DNA of 64,000 nt. It comes from Ectocarpus siliculosus (lineage: Eukaryota; Sar; Phaeophyceae; Ectocarpales; Ectocarpaceae). Both the position numbers and the translations under genes were made by a program. Below are positions 13,537-27,200 of this stretch, piece after piece. Numbering within the stretch: the stretch's first letter is position 1; each line of letters opens with the position of its first letter. The DNA lies in contig FN649737.1 of NCBI GenBank assembly GCA_000310025.1, positions 818,682 to 882,681 of the forward strand. The letters are read 5' to 3'. The notes below the pieces were generated by a model, which saw only the letters and a list, made by a program, of their open reading frames with translations, made no database searches and was not told the origin of the DNA.

Positions 13537-15254
13537 TGTAGCTTATTCTCTTCCCAGTCGTCAGTGGATGGAGGAGGGAGGAGACGATACGAGAACGAAT
13601 CGCCACCACTGTCAGAAGGATGGCAGCAGTGGCGTGGGAGTCAAGGAAACGAGAGGAATGACTTGGTGCTGCGGTGTGTATCGGGCTCGGGCTACGGACG
13701 GTGTCTGGGTTCGATGGGTGTGAGATGTGTGAGATGTGTGAGATGTGGGAGATGTGGGAGATGTGTGAGGACGAGTGAGATGACGACTCGGCATGTGATG
13801 GATGAAGATTTCAAAATTTGAATTTTACGCGCTAGACTACGTACATAGTTTCGAACGGAATGAAGTTTTCCTTGTCAAAACGAACACCAAAGAATCTGTG
13901 CGCGTGTTGTGTTCGGTCCGCAGAATAGACTACTCTCGGTTTCGGGCCGAGAAGTTCCGAGAACGACGCAAGGCGACGCCACGCACTGCACTTCTTTTTC
14001 CCAGCAAATCCAATAGACTGATCGGCTGTTTTCCATACACTGCTATGTCGCTAAATCCGGGGCTTGCGAAATGTCGCCGTGTGTGTGCTGCTCGGGAAAT
14101 CCATCGTGGAAATACAGGTACATGTAGCCTCCGCTGATGCTGTGGATTCATTGCTAATCTATCGAATCCATTTTTCTATAGGTAGATAGAGATGGATTTG
14201 CTGCATCGCCAGGTGCGTACATGTGCATACAGCATTCGATCCCAAATAATTTATATTAATGACACAGATGTTATGTCAACCCAACCCCCAGAGTCTGGCT
14301 CCTTTTACCATACCGACCGCCGTGTCCACCAAACAGAACCAACAACGTAAATCTCTCATAATATTTAATAGTACCAGCTATGTACATACGGCATGTACTT
14401 ATCACTATCTGTTTGTAAAAAATACGGTACATACTGGGACCCCGAATCACATGATATGGCCGCCATGTCATGCTACACATGATCAACACTAAATTGCTCG
14501 CTCCCGATTTAGTCAAATACCCCACTAGATGGCCTTCACACCGCACGACATCGATCGGATGATTGGCTCTCGTCTCTGTCCAAGCCAAGAAGGATTTTCT
14601 TGCTGGAGTTGCACCGTGCGTCACCAAGCCACCCGCCATCTACTGTACAACGGATATGCATACGCATGTCACCACTGTACAAGTACTGTAAAAATACGTG
14701 CTTTTCATGAACGGCAAACGAAGGCTGGATATCAAGAACCATTAACACTGCGTACCATGCATAGTACAGCACAACAACCGCTCCCTACGTTCATGTAGAG
14801 TGCTTCGGAATGAAAGCACTCGGTGGTGACGGGAAAAGCATCTGGGGGTGAGCTCGCCAACAAGACGGAGCTTCCTCCATCCTCAGGAATCAAATAGTAT
14901 GAGTCTGCTCCCTTGACACCGAATATACCTACTTGTATAGTACAAACAATTTTCACGTTCGCAACTTTGGCAGTGTTCGACTGATCACACCTAGCTAGCT
15001 GGTGCCGTAGGTAGAGGTATACTACGTGTTGAAAGTGAAAGTGCGACGGAGGGGACAACGGCAAGCAGCGCAGCGGTAGAAACGTATATACATAGATAAC
15101 CTCCTGTCTTCTTGTAAAGCACACCTACCTTCACTAGCTGAGGCATTTTATCATAAAAAATCCTCGAAGATAATACTTCTATTGAGAAACTTGGGAGGAC
15201 TCCTTCCCATTTGCTCCACAAACAGAGCGCAAAGGGCCCCCTTCTCACACGAAA
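13537..15254. other. Intergenic region between tandem WSC-deacetylase genes
   Basis: About 1.7 kb between the start of paralogue A and the stop of paralogue B. It must hold the promoter of A and the 3' end of B. A short block about 260 bp upstream of the A start (GCATGTGATGGATGAAGATT) resembles GTGGCGGATGAAGGATTT about 270 bp upstream of the B start, so the duplication may have included upstream DNA. No further coding region is supported. Confidence 0.55.
13717..13768. repeat. Short tandem repeat, unit about TGTGAGATG
   Basis: Five to six imperfect copies of a 9-10 bp unit (TGTGAGATG / TGGGAGATG), about 180-230 bp upstream of the start codon of WSC paralogue A. The corresponding region upstream of B has only a short GTGTGAG-rich stretch, suggesting local expansion in A. 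Confidence 0.7.
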
Positions 15255-18200
15255 TTAGATGCGGCGTTTTCCCTCCCCTTCGTCGATCACCACGTCTGCC
15301 GCGACGTCCGCGTCGACTAGGCCGTCCTCGCCCAAGTTACCGAAATTCTCGGCGGGCACGAGGGCGTTCGCCTCCTGGTTTTCCGCCAAGTTATCCGCGT
15401 TCTCCACCACGTCCGCGGGGCTCTCCGTAGCGGTGATGACTTCCTCGGTCACAAACGGCGGCACTTCGGCGAGATCGCTGAAAATTGTTGGAAGGAATCG
15501 AGAAGTTCGGGAGGAGAGAAGCAAGAGCTGAGGCGGTCCCGGCAAGGCGTGCATGGGCGAGGGAGGATCGTAGGCGCCGAGATGGTGGCGAGGAAGTCGA
15601 CTGAGGTCAGGTACCCGAGCCATCGGGGACGCTTGTGTTACGAGTCGCTACTGCTTGTCGGGTATTCTCCCACGAGGGCGATAGAAGACAATTGCAACAC
15701 GCAGAGTGAGGCAGACTTGGTGCACAGGCGTTGCGTTGCGGGGAAGAGATCGAATTGATCCAATTCGCCGTGCTGGCTGGACTTCGAACGCGATTTGTCC
15801 GGCGAAGCTTGATGATAGACGTCGTGGAGCCGCTCGCAATTGTTGCGGTGGCCTCTAATGACGCTCTAACTTCTCCTTCTTGGCATTCATGGCTTTCGGC
15901 GCTGACAGGCATCATACCCACTTGGTGTCAGGTGTATGGATTACTTGACTCACATGCACCAGGTCATTTGTGTATGGTAGCGCGTCTCTCTTCCTTCTTC
16001 CTCCCGTCAATCCTCGAACGGTCATTGCATCGTATTTTTCAACACGCCGCTTCACACAGCCTCACCACGCTAACATGTCACAAGGAGCACCTCCTGGCAA
16101 GGAAAAAAACTTCAGGTCCATCAGGTTTCTCCCTAGAACGGGCATCTACCTGGGATTGATTGGGGATTATTCCCTACTATTGCGTGTTTTGCGGCCGTCA
16201 CTTTTTCTCACCCGGCGTCAGGCTTAGTGCCCACCCTGGGGACAGTGGAGGCGTCATCGTCCTTGAGGTAGTAGGTGGTGTCGGTGCCGTACGTCTCCGT
16301 ATCTTGGATGGAGAGGCCAGTCGTCGGGATCTGTTGTACCGGGCGTGGGTTTGCTTTGGGTGTTCAGAAGTATAACCGTAGCTATTGCAGACTCGACCAA
16401 ACAACAAGCGTACGTCCTTCCCAAGCGCAACGTCCAGTGTACCGCCGGAAAAACGAGCAAAGAGTGCATGGGAGAACGCCAAATGGCGGCGCAGTACCGC
16501 GCCGACCCGGCCCTTTCGCAAGAATCCCCTATTTAGAGCAAAGGCTTAAGCCTTGCAGTGAGTGAACAATTGCACCGAAGCTTCTCCGAGGCTAACGATT
16601 GCTCAAGGGTTCAGTGTGGTGCCATCGCTGAGGCCCAGCATATCTACGTCATTCATCGATTTTGTTTTGCTTCAGTATTATATTTATGTTTATCGTGGAC
16701 ACATTTCTTGTCATGAGCGTAGCCGGGACTGCGAATACAAAGACTCAACACTCCACACACATGAAAGCGCATCCAATGTGAGACAATGAAACAAGTCTGA
16801 GGCGAGTCGCGGAATTTACCGAGGCGGCAGAAGCGGTCGGGACGGTAAGTGGCACGAGGCCGGCCCCGCTGCCCGAGACGTAGTTGAAGCCTGTAACAGC
16901 TCCGGTCGCGTCGAGGCCCATGGTGACGTACGGGCTCGATTCGTCCAGAGACTCATGGAGCTTGAATTCGGTGCACAGGTCGTCAAACTTGATGCTCTGT
17001 TCGGGTCAATCGGGGAGATGCAGGAGTAGGGGCAGGCGTACACCCGCAGGCGAAGTTGTGAACTCATCTCCCATCATGACGTGACCTCGGACCTGGCTTC
17101 CTCCCGAATGTCGGTACTGCAGGCCATGGCTCACCTTGACCGGGAAGGTGACGTAGCTGGAGTACACCTCCAAGACGCGCTCATACCAGTAGTCGAGCAG
17201 GGACTGCGTTCCGTCGCCGACGTCCCCTGCCGGGATGACGTTGGCTTGGTGGAACATGTACTTATCCCTGTTGCGATCCAAATGCGACAGGAGGGAGCTA
17301 AACGTGGAGATTTTGTTTTGACATGCTGGGAGGAGGGGAAAGATAAATATCAGTTCGAGGGGTAAACACAACCTGTCGATCAACACGACGCACACGCAAG
17401 AGGCGTCAGAATCAAGACCCCCCGTTTACACCCGGAGACAGACAGCATCATTTGAAAACACACTGCGAAAAAGTGAAATGAAACCACATAAAAAATGAAA
17501 CCATACTTGTCTGGCGAATGTTCAGGCACGGACAAAGGAAGAGCTCACGAGAAAGGAGCACAAGCACGACAAATATGAAGCAACAGTAGAAAAACAACGA
17601 AGGGACAGCGAAAAACACCTAAAAGTTTGAAACGGAAACAACAAGGACCACGACCAACCTGCGGCCAGTCAGCATGTAGCGCGTGGTGGTGGAGGCCTCG
17701 GCGTCGAAGAGGGCCTCGATGTCACCGAAGGATTGGATGTCGGTGGCGCCGTCGGTGCCGATGCATTCGGCCGCCGTGCTGGTGCAAGTCTTTGACATTG
17801 AAAGTGGAAGGAGGTGGAGGGGAGAGATATAGCACTCGGTGTTGGAGGACGTTTTGATCGCAAGCGTCTATGTACATAGCTCCGAAAGTACGACTCCTGG
17901 CAGATTTACCGCGAACATAATGAAGTGAGGATATCGCAAAAGACAGCATCAAAAGTGCGTGGACTAGTTGTACCATGATGTTGCCTCATCATTGTTCTTG
18001 TACTGGCACCACCTTCCCTCTGCGGCAGCATTGACAAACTCACGTAATCGGCGATGCTTGGGTCGAGCGGGGTGCACTCGCACACGAAGCGCCTGATGTA
18101 CTCGTTCTCCTTCACGAGGCACTGCAAAAGCCCGGCAACAGGTAGGGAATAGGGCAACAAAATATGGTAGACAAGATAAACGACGACAGCAGCACAACAA

Positions 18201-21200
18201 TTGCTATTGAGAGATAGAGGCAAGAATAAAACAAGAAGGCGACCGACCATGCCCTTGGTGTCGTATCATTGCCATCGAATAGGATTCGAGAATCCATTCC
18301 GTGTGGATTTCGGGCCGGTGCGCTTCAGTGATGGCGACGGCGTGGCACCAGACGGCTACCAGCACGAACCAGAAACGGTCAAGTATCCAAGCCTTTTTCG
18401 CCACGGTTGTACACAATAACACAAGAACGACGCAGGAGAGGGCCGGGCTAATATGCCGCCTAAGACGAGACGCAACGTTTGTGCGTCCGCTCGCGAAGGC
18501 GTACACCGCTGGCTACTCACCACGAAAGAGCAGGGACATCAAGGGACACGCGTCAGTTTCACACGTTTCTGTCGTGCATTGGAGAGAAAGTCGGGAAGAA
18601 TCTCGACATTCCCTGATCTAAGGGATACTTGAGTCACTTACGTCACCAGTAACGCAGTTGAAGTACACGTAGGTCGCGAATCTGGGTACAATCTGGATGC
18701 CATCATAGCCTGCATTGGCCGCAGAGAGAACCAGGCTGTGAGTGCAAGCATCGCAAGAACCACACCAAAGAGGTTCGCGGGGGAAGGGGGTGACTGGGGA
18801 GAGGTCCGAGAGCATGGAAGGGTGGACCCACTTCTAGGTGCTGTGACATACCAGACGTTACTATTTGTCTCATGAAGCTGATGAAGACCACCGGGTCGAT
18901 GAGCTTGCATTCTCGTACTCGGGGTCTCTCGATCAAGAATCGCCGTGGCGTGTACGGTGTAAGTTTGATGATTACCAGCCTTCGTTGCCCTTGGCGCCGG
19001 CACAGCAAACAAATGCCTCGACAAAGAAGCGCCCACTGGAGCGATGAAGCAGTTCACACCAGATACGTGGCGTAACTCGACAACGAAACAACGGCTCGAA
19101 GATACCATGCATGTTCACTGCCCAAAGAGCGCCCTTCTAGCTGTGACCCTACCCGTACAGCAGCACGGGCTAGACTGGGATAGAAAGAACCGCTGACGGG
19201 AAAGGATGTGAACCTTACGTCCGCTGGTACGCCATTAACGGCATATCTACCACAACCAGATTGCCCCGAAAGCTCACAAATATATAGGCGAGAAGTGGCA
19301 ACACCAATCGTATATATTTCACAACCAAAAACAAAAATCAATAATACTTGCTAGGCGTAACCCTCCCTCACCGTTGATGGCAACCGTCGAGTAGATCGAG
19401 TGGAACTGGTTGTCTTCGTTGACCAGAATTGCAGCACCGGACACGGTTCCGTCGAAGGTGTTGTCGCCAGGGTAGCACACCATGAGATTCTGCGCCGCCG
19501 AGTCTAGGCAGTTCTCGTTGAAGAGACCCGTGATGCCGGGGGATACCATGGAGCGCCAGTTGTAGTTGTCGCTGTCCCACATGCCGGTCATGAGAGCGAT
19601 CTGCACGTTACCTGAAAAATGTGTCATGATGGCGGGGAGAGAAACGGGATCTTGTTTCGTTGAGTATTGGGTGGTCTCGCCATCCCACGTGCGGGTCATG
19701 ACAGCGATTTGCACGTCACTCGAGATACGTAGTAAGGCAGCGATTCGCAGATGCGTGTCCATGCACGCATATTATCTGTGCCGCATTGTTGATTTCTGGT
19801 CGAATCACCTGCTCGAGTCCCTGCCAGCAGTAGAGACTATATCGGCTCTCCACTTGTGAAAAAACTAGTCCGGTGACCAATGCACGAGGCGTCATTGGCC
19901 ACAGCTCTACGGCTATCCAGGTTTGCGATACTTCCAGCGTATGGCCCCCACCGGTGTCCTCGGTGACGCAGTCCGACTCGCGCAGCTGGTCGCGGGACAG
20001 GTGGATGAGGGTGTGGTGGCCGTGGTAGAACGAGGAAGGCTTGTAGAGGTAACTGAGGACCCCCGCGAGAAGGTCGTCGTTGGCCTCCCAGGTGCCGTCG
20101 GCCATGTCTTGCTGCATGAGGGGGACGTTGGTGGCGAGCCAGTTGGTGTCGTGGACGTTTACCTGACCTGAAACCTCGGGAGGGAGTGCGTCGGTGCGGC
20201 AATCGGGGCGGGCTGGGTGGTGTATTATCTGAGCGAAGAGTAAGGTGTTTTTTACGATGCACTTTCAGTGGTGGAGTCCATGTTCTCGGCGAGCATGTTT
20301 CGTTCATATACGATGTGTTCATGTGCTGTGTCATTGAGGGCTCTACATCACAAAATCTGCAAAATTTTGAGAAGGGTTCCTGCAAGTGGCAATCAAAGCG
20401 ATTCTATGACGCCACTGTTTGCTCCTAGCCTTTGTGAGAAATTGTGTTCTTCTGCACACATGTACCGGGACGTCAAATCGTTTGCCGATGGTCATGGGTC
20501 AGGCGAATGTAGTACATGGTGTACCGGTAGAGGTCTTGATTAGGAGGTCAGAGAGATCAAGGACCGAAAATATGCTCTGAACAGCCAACTTACCGTCTTC
20601 GTACCACTTGGTGCCCTTGATTGTCACCATCGTCTCCTCGTAGTTAGGAACGTACGTGATGCCGTCGACCGATTGTGATACCTGTTTGGTGGTGTCACAA
20701 TGCCGAAACAACACGCTCGATTGCATCGTATCCACCCTCGAAAATCTGCATGACTCTGTCGAAAGTCGAGACAGATATCCAACCAACGATGCGCTTGTTC
20801 ACTCGACTACACCATGGCCGGCTGGAGAAACGGCCATGGAACACTTTCTCGTTATGTTACACAACCATTGCCATCTTCATGTTGCAAATGCACACATCTT
20901 ACCACCTGAGCACCTAGCGACATCACGACATCAACCAACGAGATTTGCACCCCAGCAAACGCACATGCTCCGCAATACCGGCGCCGTTGAAGGCGAACTC
21001 GGTGATGATGTCCGACCCCGAGTACTGGGTGTTGAGGGCTTCCTGCACGCGGAGAAGGTTGGTCAGGTCCTCCCCCGTGCACCGTTGAGAGAGCGCAGCC
21101 TCGTTCATTTCTCCGTCGTACTCGAACTCCGGGGTGGAGAGGAAGAGGTCGTCTACAACCGCTGCCAGGTAGAACCGGCGCTCTCCCTAGCCAGTCGGGG

Positions 21201-24200
21201 ATGGAGGCATTATTGGGGGCATAATGTAACTCAATAGAAGCTTCAACTTTCATCACTTGACTGCTGTTGACCAACCGCGCGGAGACGGAATATCGTCCAT
21301 ACCCCGGATAGGGTTGGGCTTGGAGGTTTTACAGGACCTTTGAGTCTCAAATCATGCGTTGGGCGACAGCATGCTCCGAGAGTAGGGAGGGGTCGGGGAT
21401 AAGGTAATGGGACTCCACCGCTGCTAGTGGTCAACACCATCCATCATCAACAACCAACGTTGGGCATCCACCCGGAGCACATACACGAAGAACCAATTGA
21501 TTGCGCTCATTTTCACGAGCTTCAAGACCAATATGTTGTGGCACTGCTGCTTAAAAGTCACAAAGGAGTCGTATTCCGTGCACGACACCATCGGCAGAGC
21601 ACCATCAACGACAAGTCACGCACCATGAAGATGCCCTTGGTGGCCCACTCGTTGAAGAAGTGCGCCCACGGCCACGCGCCGGCGTCGAACCAGCCGATGG
21701 TGAAGAAGACGTGGAGCTCCTCGTGGCCGTCGGCACCGGTGTAGCTGAGCATCGCAGCGTTTTCCTGGTCACCCGCGGCACCGGATAGGTAAGGCTCGCT
21801 GTCACCGTCGACGTACCTGAAAAAGCGGGGGGGTAGGGTTGATGGGCGTCGTCAGGAAAGCAACCGAACAAAGCGTTCCAACTATGGATGTTTGTGCTGA
21901 TAGTATCGGCCACCAAATATTCCAGGAATAGAGCGGTAGAGCAAGGGGCCACTTCGAGGCCTTCCCTCTTCGAGGCCTTCCCTCTGTTGTTCGTGTATGG
22001 GTGCCAACGTCTTGCCAATAACAACAAAACAAACCCAACGCAACGCCGCTACCGCCATCGCCGCAACGAAGAAGGAAAACTCACTGCGCGAGGACCTCGA
22101 TCCCATCGTCAGGAACCGTGTTGATGATCACCGGGTAGCTGAACAGGGCGGGGGTGAAGAGGTTCGGATCGGTCTTGAAGCCGGGCTTTGTGATGGACAC
22201 CTTTTCCCCGCCAAGGTCTGGATGGGACGGGGGACGAAAACAACAATTGAGCGGGGAGGGCAGGTAACGAAACGAATGAGAAAGAAATACGAGAGGGTAG
22301 ACAACACATACATAGGCAAACGACAAATAGTCTAGAAGACAACGAGCGATCCAGGGGAGGGTTTGACAGGGGAGGTGGGGGGCAGAGGTGCATGAGACAA
22401 GGAGGACGAAGGCTGGATGACGCCAAACTGCCAACAAATACGAAGACGACGACCGAGGCCAAGGCCCGCGGCAGCCGGCGGTAGGCTGGGAGCGCTGGGA
22501 TGAGACTGGCACACCAAAAGTTGAAAATTGATAAATGTAACTAACGTCATGGACTGCGCTGCTTCGCCCCCACTGATATACAAAATTGCTCTTGTTGCTG
22601 CCCATCCGCTAACAAAAACGGATTGGGTAAGAGGTGAAACTAACCGCTGAGCTGCACGAACGCAGGAGTCGTGATGTCCCCGGCGAAGTACGTCTGGACC
22701 CCGAGCTTCGTCGTAAACTCGGCGGTGGTGTGGGTGAGAGCGGACGGGAAGTACACAAGACGGACCTGCACAAAGATGCAAGAGAGCGAGCGACAGAGAA
22801 TTTCAAGAGAGATCGCACGCAACGGCAACGACAAGGTGAAGGACCAGTTGCAGCCCGGGATTAGCATGCACATATGCCAGCACACGAAGGGTTCTATCAA
22901 AAGCTGACGTTCGAATTTCTATATCAGAGTCAAGCACGCACGAAACACGGCATCAACCACAGGACGCCCTGTGCGAAACAATACGGTTACCGTCAGTGGG
23001 GCACTACGACTGTAAATTTCCCCCTGGACACTGCTATTGGTGGCTAAACTGGATACTGGATACTCCACAGGGCGCATGAGACCGTCGATGATATACTTCC
23101 AAACGCTAAGCTGTCGAAGTAAAGTAGCCAATATCAGAATGACTCAGTCAGAAATTTCGAACGTTAGTATATATATCAATTGATGGCATTCTCAACAAAT
23201 ATCGAAAACGACCTATATGCATTCATCAATTAAACCGTGCCAAAGAGATTACGGGGTGAGCCTTGAAGGTTGATACTCGCGGGCAATGTATGTACCTTGA
23301 ACTGCGCCGAGTAGGCGGTGAGGGCGGCAGCCTGATCCGTGGACGGCGCATAACCCACGTAAACGGCATTGCACTTGCCGTGGGGCACCTCGGAGGTGTC
23401 GCTAGAGTCCACCAGAAGGGCCGTCAGGTCGTCGCCTTCCTTCACGACGTGCTCCTCCTGAAGCAGAAGCAACAACAGCAGCAGCCGCAATAACGAACGC
23501 GTGTGTCGCGCCGAGGTGGGGTAGGTGTAGGGCGGGTAGGGTTAGGCTGAATAGTTTCGATCATTTGAAGGTAGGGTCGGATGCTACACGCGATTGTATC
23601 GGTCAGCCACGAAAGGAGCAAGTTCGACGAGGCCGAACTGGTGGACCAACGCCAAGGTGTGACGCCGCATGGCATTGGTGAACGATAGTCGACGGCCTCT
23701 AGAAAACTGTCCGCTCGGCACGACTGTCATCTCGTGCAATTGCGCTGAACTGCTACGGAACAAATCGCACCTTGTCGAAACGTCCGTTGATTTGGACAGC
23801 ATCTAAAATAGTTTCATGAACCAAGTAGTGGAATGAGCTACAGTGCGAACTCGGTAATAGACGGTCAAGCGTGTCTTTCCTTGTTCTTTGAAGGTCGCCA
23901 GAAGGGCTGCGCGTTTGATCGTTTAGACCTGTCCACCCTGACGCCCGCCATTAACACTCTGACATTGAATCTAATTGCTACTTCTTTCGTTGCCCCTGTT
24001 GAGGGTGGGTGAATATTGTGCCGAGCCGAATCATCCGCCATAAGGGCGGGCACACCCTCCGTACTCGAAGTGTAACAGACAAACAATATTCTACAAATCT
24101 GTGCCAAGAGAGTTAGTTCACCCGCACAATGCTGGCCACATGCCCTCGAGAGAAATCTGGGCGCTAATTCCCCGGGATGTCGCAATTCATCCGCACAGCG

Positions 24201-27200
24201 GCTTTTGAGACACCACTATGGAAGACCCGTCTTTCGAGTGCGGAATCTCGAAACCTATTGAAAAGGTAAACAAGAACTCACCGTCTTGGGAGACCAGTAT
24301 CCCTTGAAGAACAGCGACATGATGTACAATGCCGGGTTGTTCTCGTTCGACTCCCCAACCTGGGTTGTTACCATCAACAACGAGAAATGAACCGGTATTA
24401 TTGGTACGTTGGATGCCGTTGATGCATACTTGCGTATCAGTTGGGACAAAATGTGACTGCGTAGGGGGTAAACCAGGTTGGTGTTGTTCGTAAAAGAGAG
24501 GAAAGCTGAAAAGAACGGAAGAGGCTCAGGGCTTCCATGGTATAATTTTCGTGATTCCGACCTCGTACTGTACAGGATTCCTCCAGCTGTTGTGCCCTCC
24601 GCTGCCACACTTTACACACATACAGAGCAAAATGTTGAAATCACACGATCATGTGCAGCAACCCAGGAGCATCCACACACATGAAACAATATATGACTGT
24701 ACGCGGTGATCATATCGTGCATACCGCCACGGAGGAGAACAGGCAAGGCACCAGGTCGACAAGCACGTCCGCTTCGACAGGCGTCACGTCATCTGTTGTC
24801 ATCGTTGACCACGCAGTAGACCAAAGGCGAGGCAAGGGAAGGGAATAGGGAACAGAATCAGATCATCGCCAAACGAGATTGCCTCTAACACAACCATCAC
24901 CCAACAACATCCACAACAGCATAGGATTCTACAAAGTAAGCGACTTCGAAGTCGAAATTGGGGCTGCGCCCACTTTCGTCCATATCCTTACCGTCCATGG
25001 CGAAAATATCCATGGCCCAGCGGCCACCGCAAGTGGACTCAGAGTCTCCGGTGCAGGAGTAGGTGCAATCGTCGGACTCGCCGTAAACGGTGTAATCCTC
25101 GTCCGCAGTGCCACAGAAGCACCTACCAACGTCCATGAATCCCAAGGGAGCCAAAACAGAATGAAAATGGTAGTTTCAGAAGAGGGGAACGGAGGGACAC
25201 GGGCGTCTTTGCTGCAGAATCAAGTAATAAATTCAGCCAGAAATATTTTTTTCCACCGCCCTGAAATTTGCCCTACTGCTGCTACACAAACCCCAACAGC
25301 CTCTTCATGTCTCCTATCGTCTACGAACACTTCGAACTATTGACACGAAATGGAGAATCCTACTTGTAAAAGAACACAAACAGAACAGCGGTTGCACCCT
25401 AGCAATCCGATTCACGAAACGTCTCCCACTCACTGTTTGCCATACTGTAGCCCAAAGTACGCGTAACCGACGCAGGTGGCCTTGCAGGTCTGCGCGATCA
25501 TAGCACGGAATGGAAGAAAAATATAGTTGTCAGACGAATCACCGATCCTCTCGTAAGAAAGAGGGAAAGCGGCCAACGACGTGACCGGTCAAGACTGCCC
25601 GGAAAACGAACACAAAGAGACGTGGTGATGCAAAGTGGCATTGGGAGGGCGTCGAGGCCAGACTTGGTCAGCACCGAGACGACAAAAACGCAAAGAACAT
25701 GGAACGTGGTTGGAGCGATGCAGCAACAAGAAAATAACTGCTTCTTGGAAAACACAGTTCGTGTACGAAGACAGGGGTGCAACTCCGCCCAGCTCCCACA
25801 CAGGCAGAAACTTGCCTCCGCACTGTTGTTGCTGGTGCTGGTGCTGTATGTGGTCGAGAATAGCCTGGACCTGGCATCCGTGTAGCAGCCAAGGTACGCC
25901 GTGGGCTTATCAACGATGGTAGATGGGGCCGGGGTAGGCTGATTCTGGGACACCAGCTCATAGGCGTGGAATTCTACGTACCCCCCGCACGACAAGCTCG
26001 CGTCGCCGGTGCACGGGTAGTCGCACTCGGACATGTCGAGCGCGCCATGCCTGTCGTAGTCCGTGCCCGCCTCTCCGCACCAACATCTGAAAATGATCAA
26101 CGAATATCGACACGGGGGGGGGATTGGGACATGGAGGGGGGGGGTGTAGAACTCAGCGTACAGCACGTGCAGAGTTCAGGTCATCTTACCATTCGCCGGA
26201 TCGAATTTCGGTCCTCGTCGTATCCCGTCACGGAGGTTGTGCGTCAAGGTGGAGGGGTGACCGGGAGTGGCGATGTGTGGTCAAGGTTGGGCCGGTAGTA
26301 TTAGGAAGCGCGCAGCCTCTGAATGCTAGGCCATGCGCCAAAGTGAGTTGTTGGTTGTCCTTCTCAACGACGTGGCTTTAACTGCCCGTGGTATCCCGTG
26401 GCTCATGCTCGTTAGTGTTATGGCATCCAGAATGAGCGTCATCACCAGAAAGCAGTCTGCGATTTAGTTGCCGACTTTCGCTACTTCAGCAACGGGTGCC
26501 GAACAGGCGCGTTTCCCTCCTTCGGACGTTGACTGTTGTAATCCCAGCAACTGTATCAATCTATCATCCCAACAACTATATCTATCTGTACTGGTCTACG
26601 CATACATCGTCTCCTTCTCGTCTTTCGCCGCCGAAGCCCGACAGTCTTCATACAGGCGAAGCGAGTCTCATCAGGACAGCGTTATTCATGTGGAGGTGGT
26701 GCGACATCAACGACTCACTCCTTCCCATACTGGAGGCCGCAGTACTGGTAGCCTTCACTGAAACAGTGGAGGGCGCACGTCTGACAAGGGAACGAAAAAA
26801 CAGCAGAGCGAGTAGGGGGAAGAAAGATACAAGAAGCTAATGGGTGTTCATTTGTAGCAATGTTGTTGGTTGTTGTAGTGTTTGGTTTTATTGGGGGAAG
26901 AGGTATCGGCAAGGCTCCTGCCGCACAACTTCTGCCTCGTAAAGTGCGTCCACTCCGTCTGCTGTTGCCAAGGATGAGTGTTAGAACCCAACCCTGCTTA
27001 CGGTACAGCAATACCATACAACGAGGGCATGTTTCATTTCGGAGCACAATGTACATTAAACATTGAAGCGTGGACACGACCTGCCTGAAGCAACGAAAAC
27101 CTGCCAACTCGCACCGTGGGGGGGTCGAGTCCTGTGGGTTCTTGCGAAACGTTTACCCACAACCTATCGCCAGGTTGCACAAGAACGTGACGTACATGTG

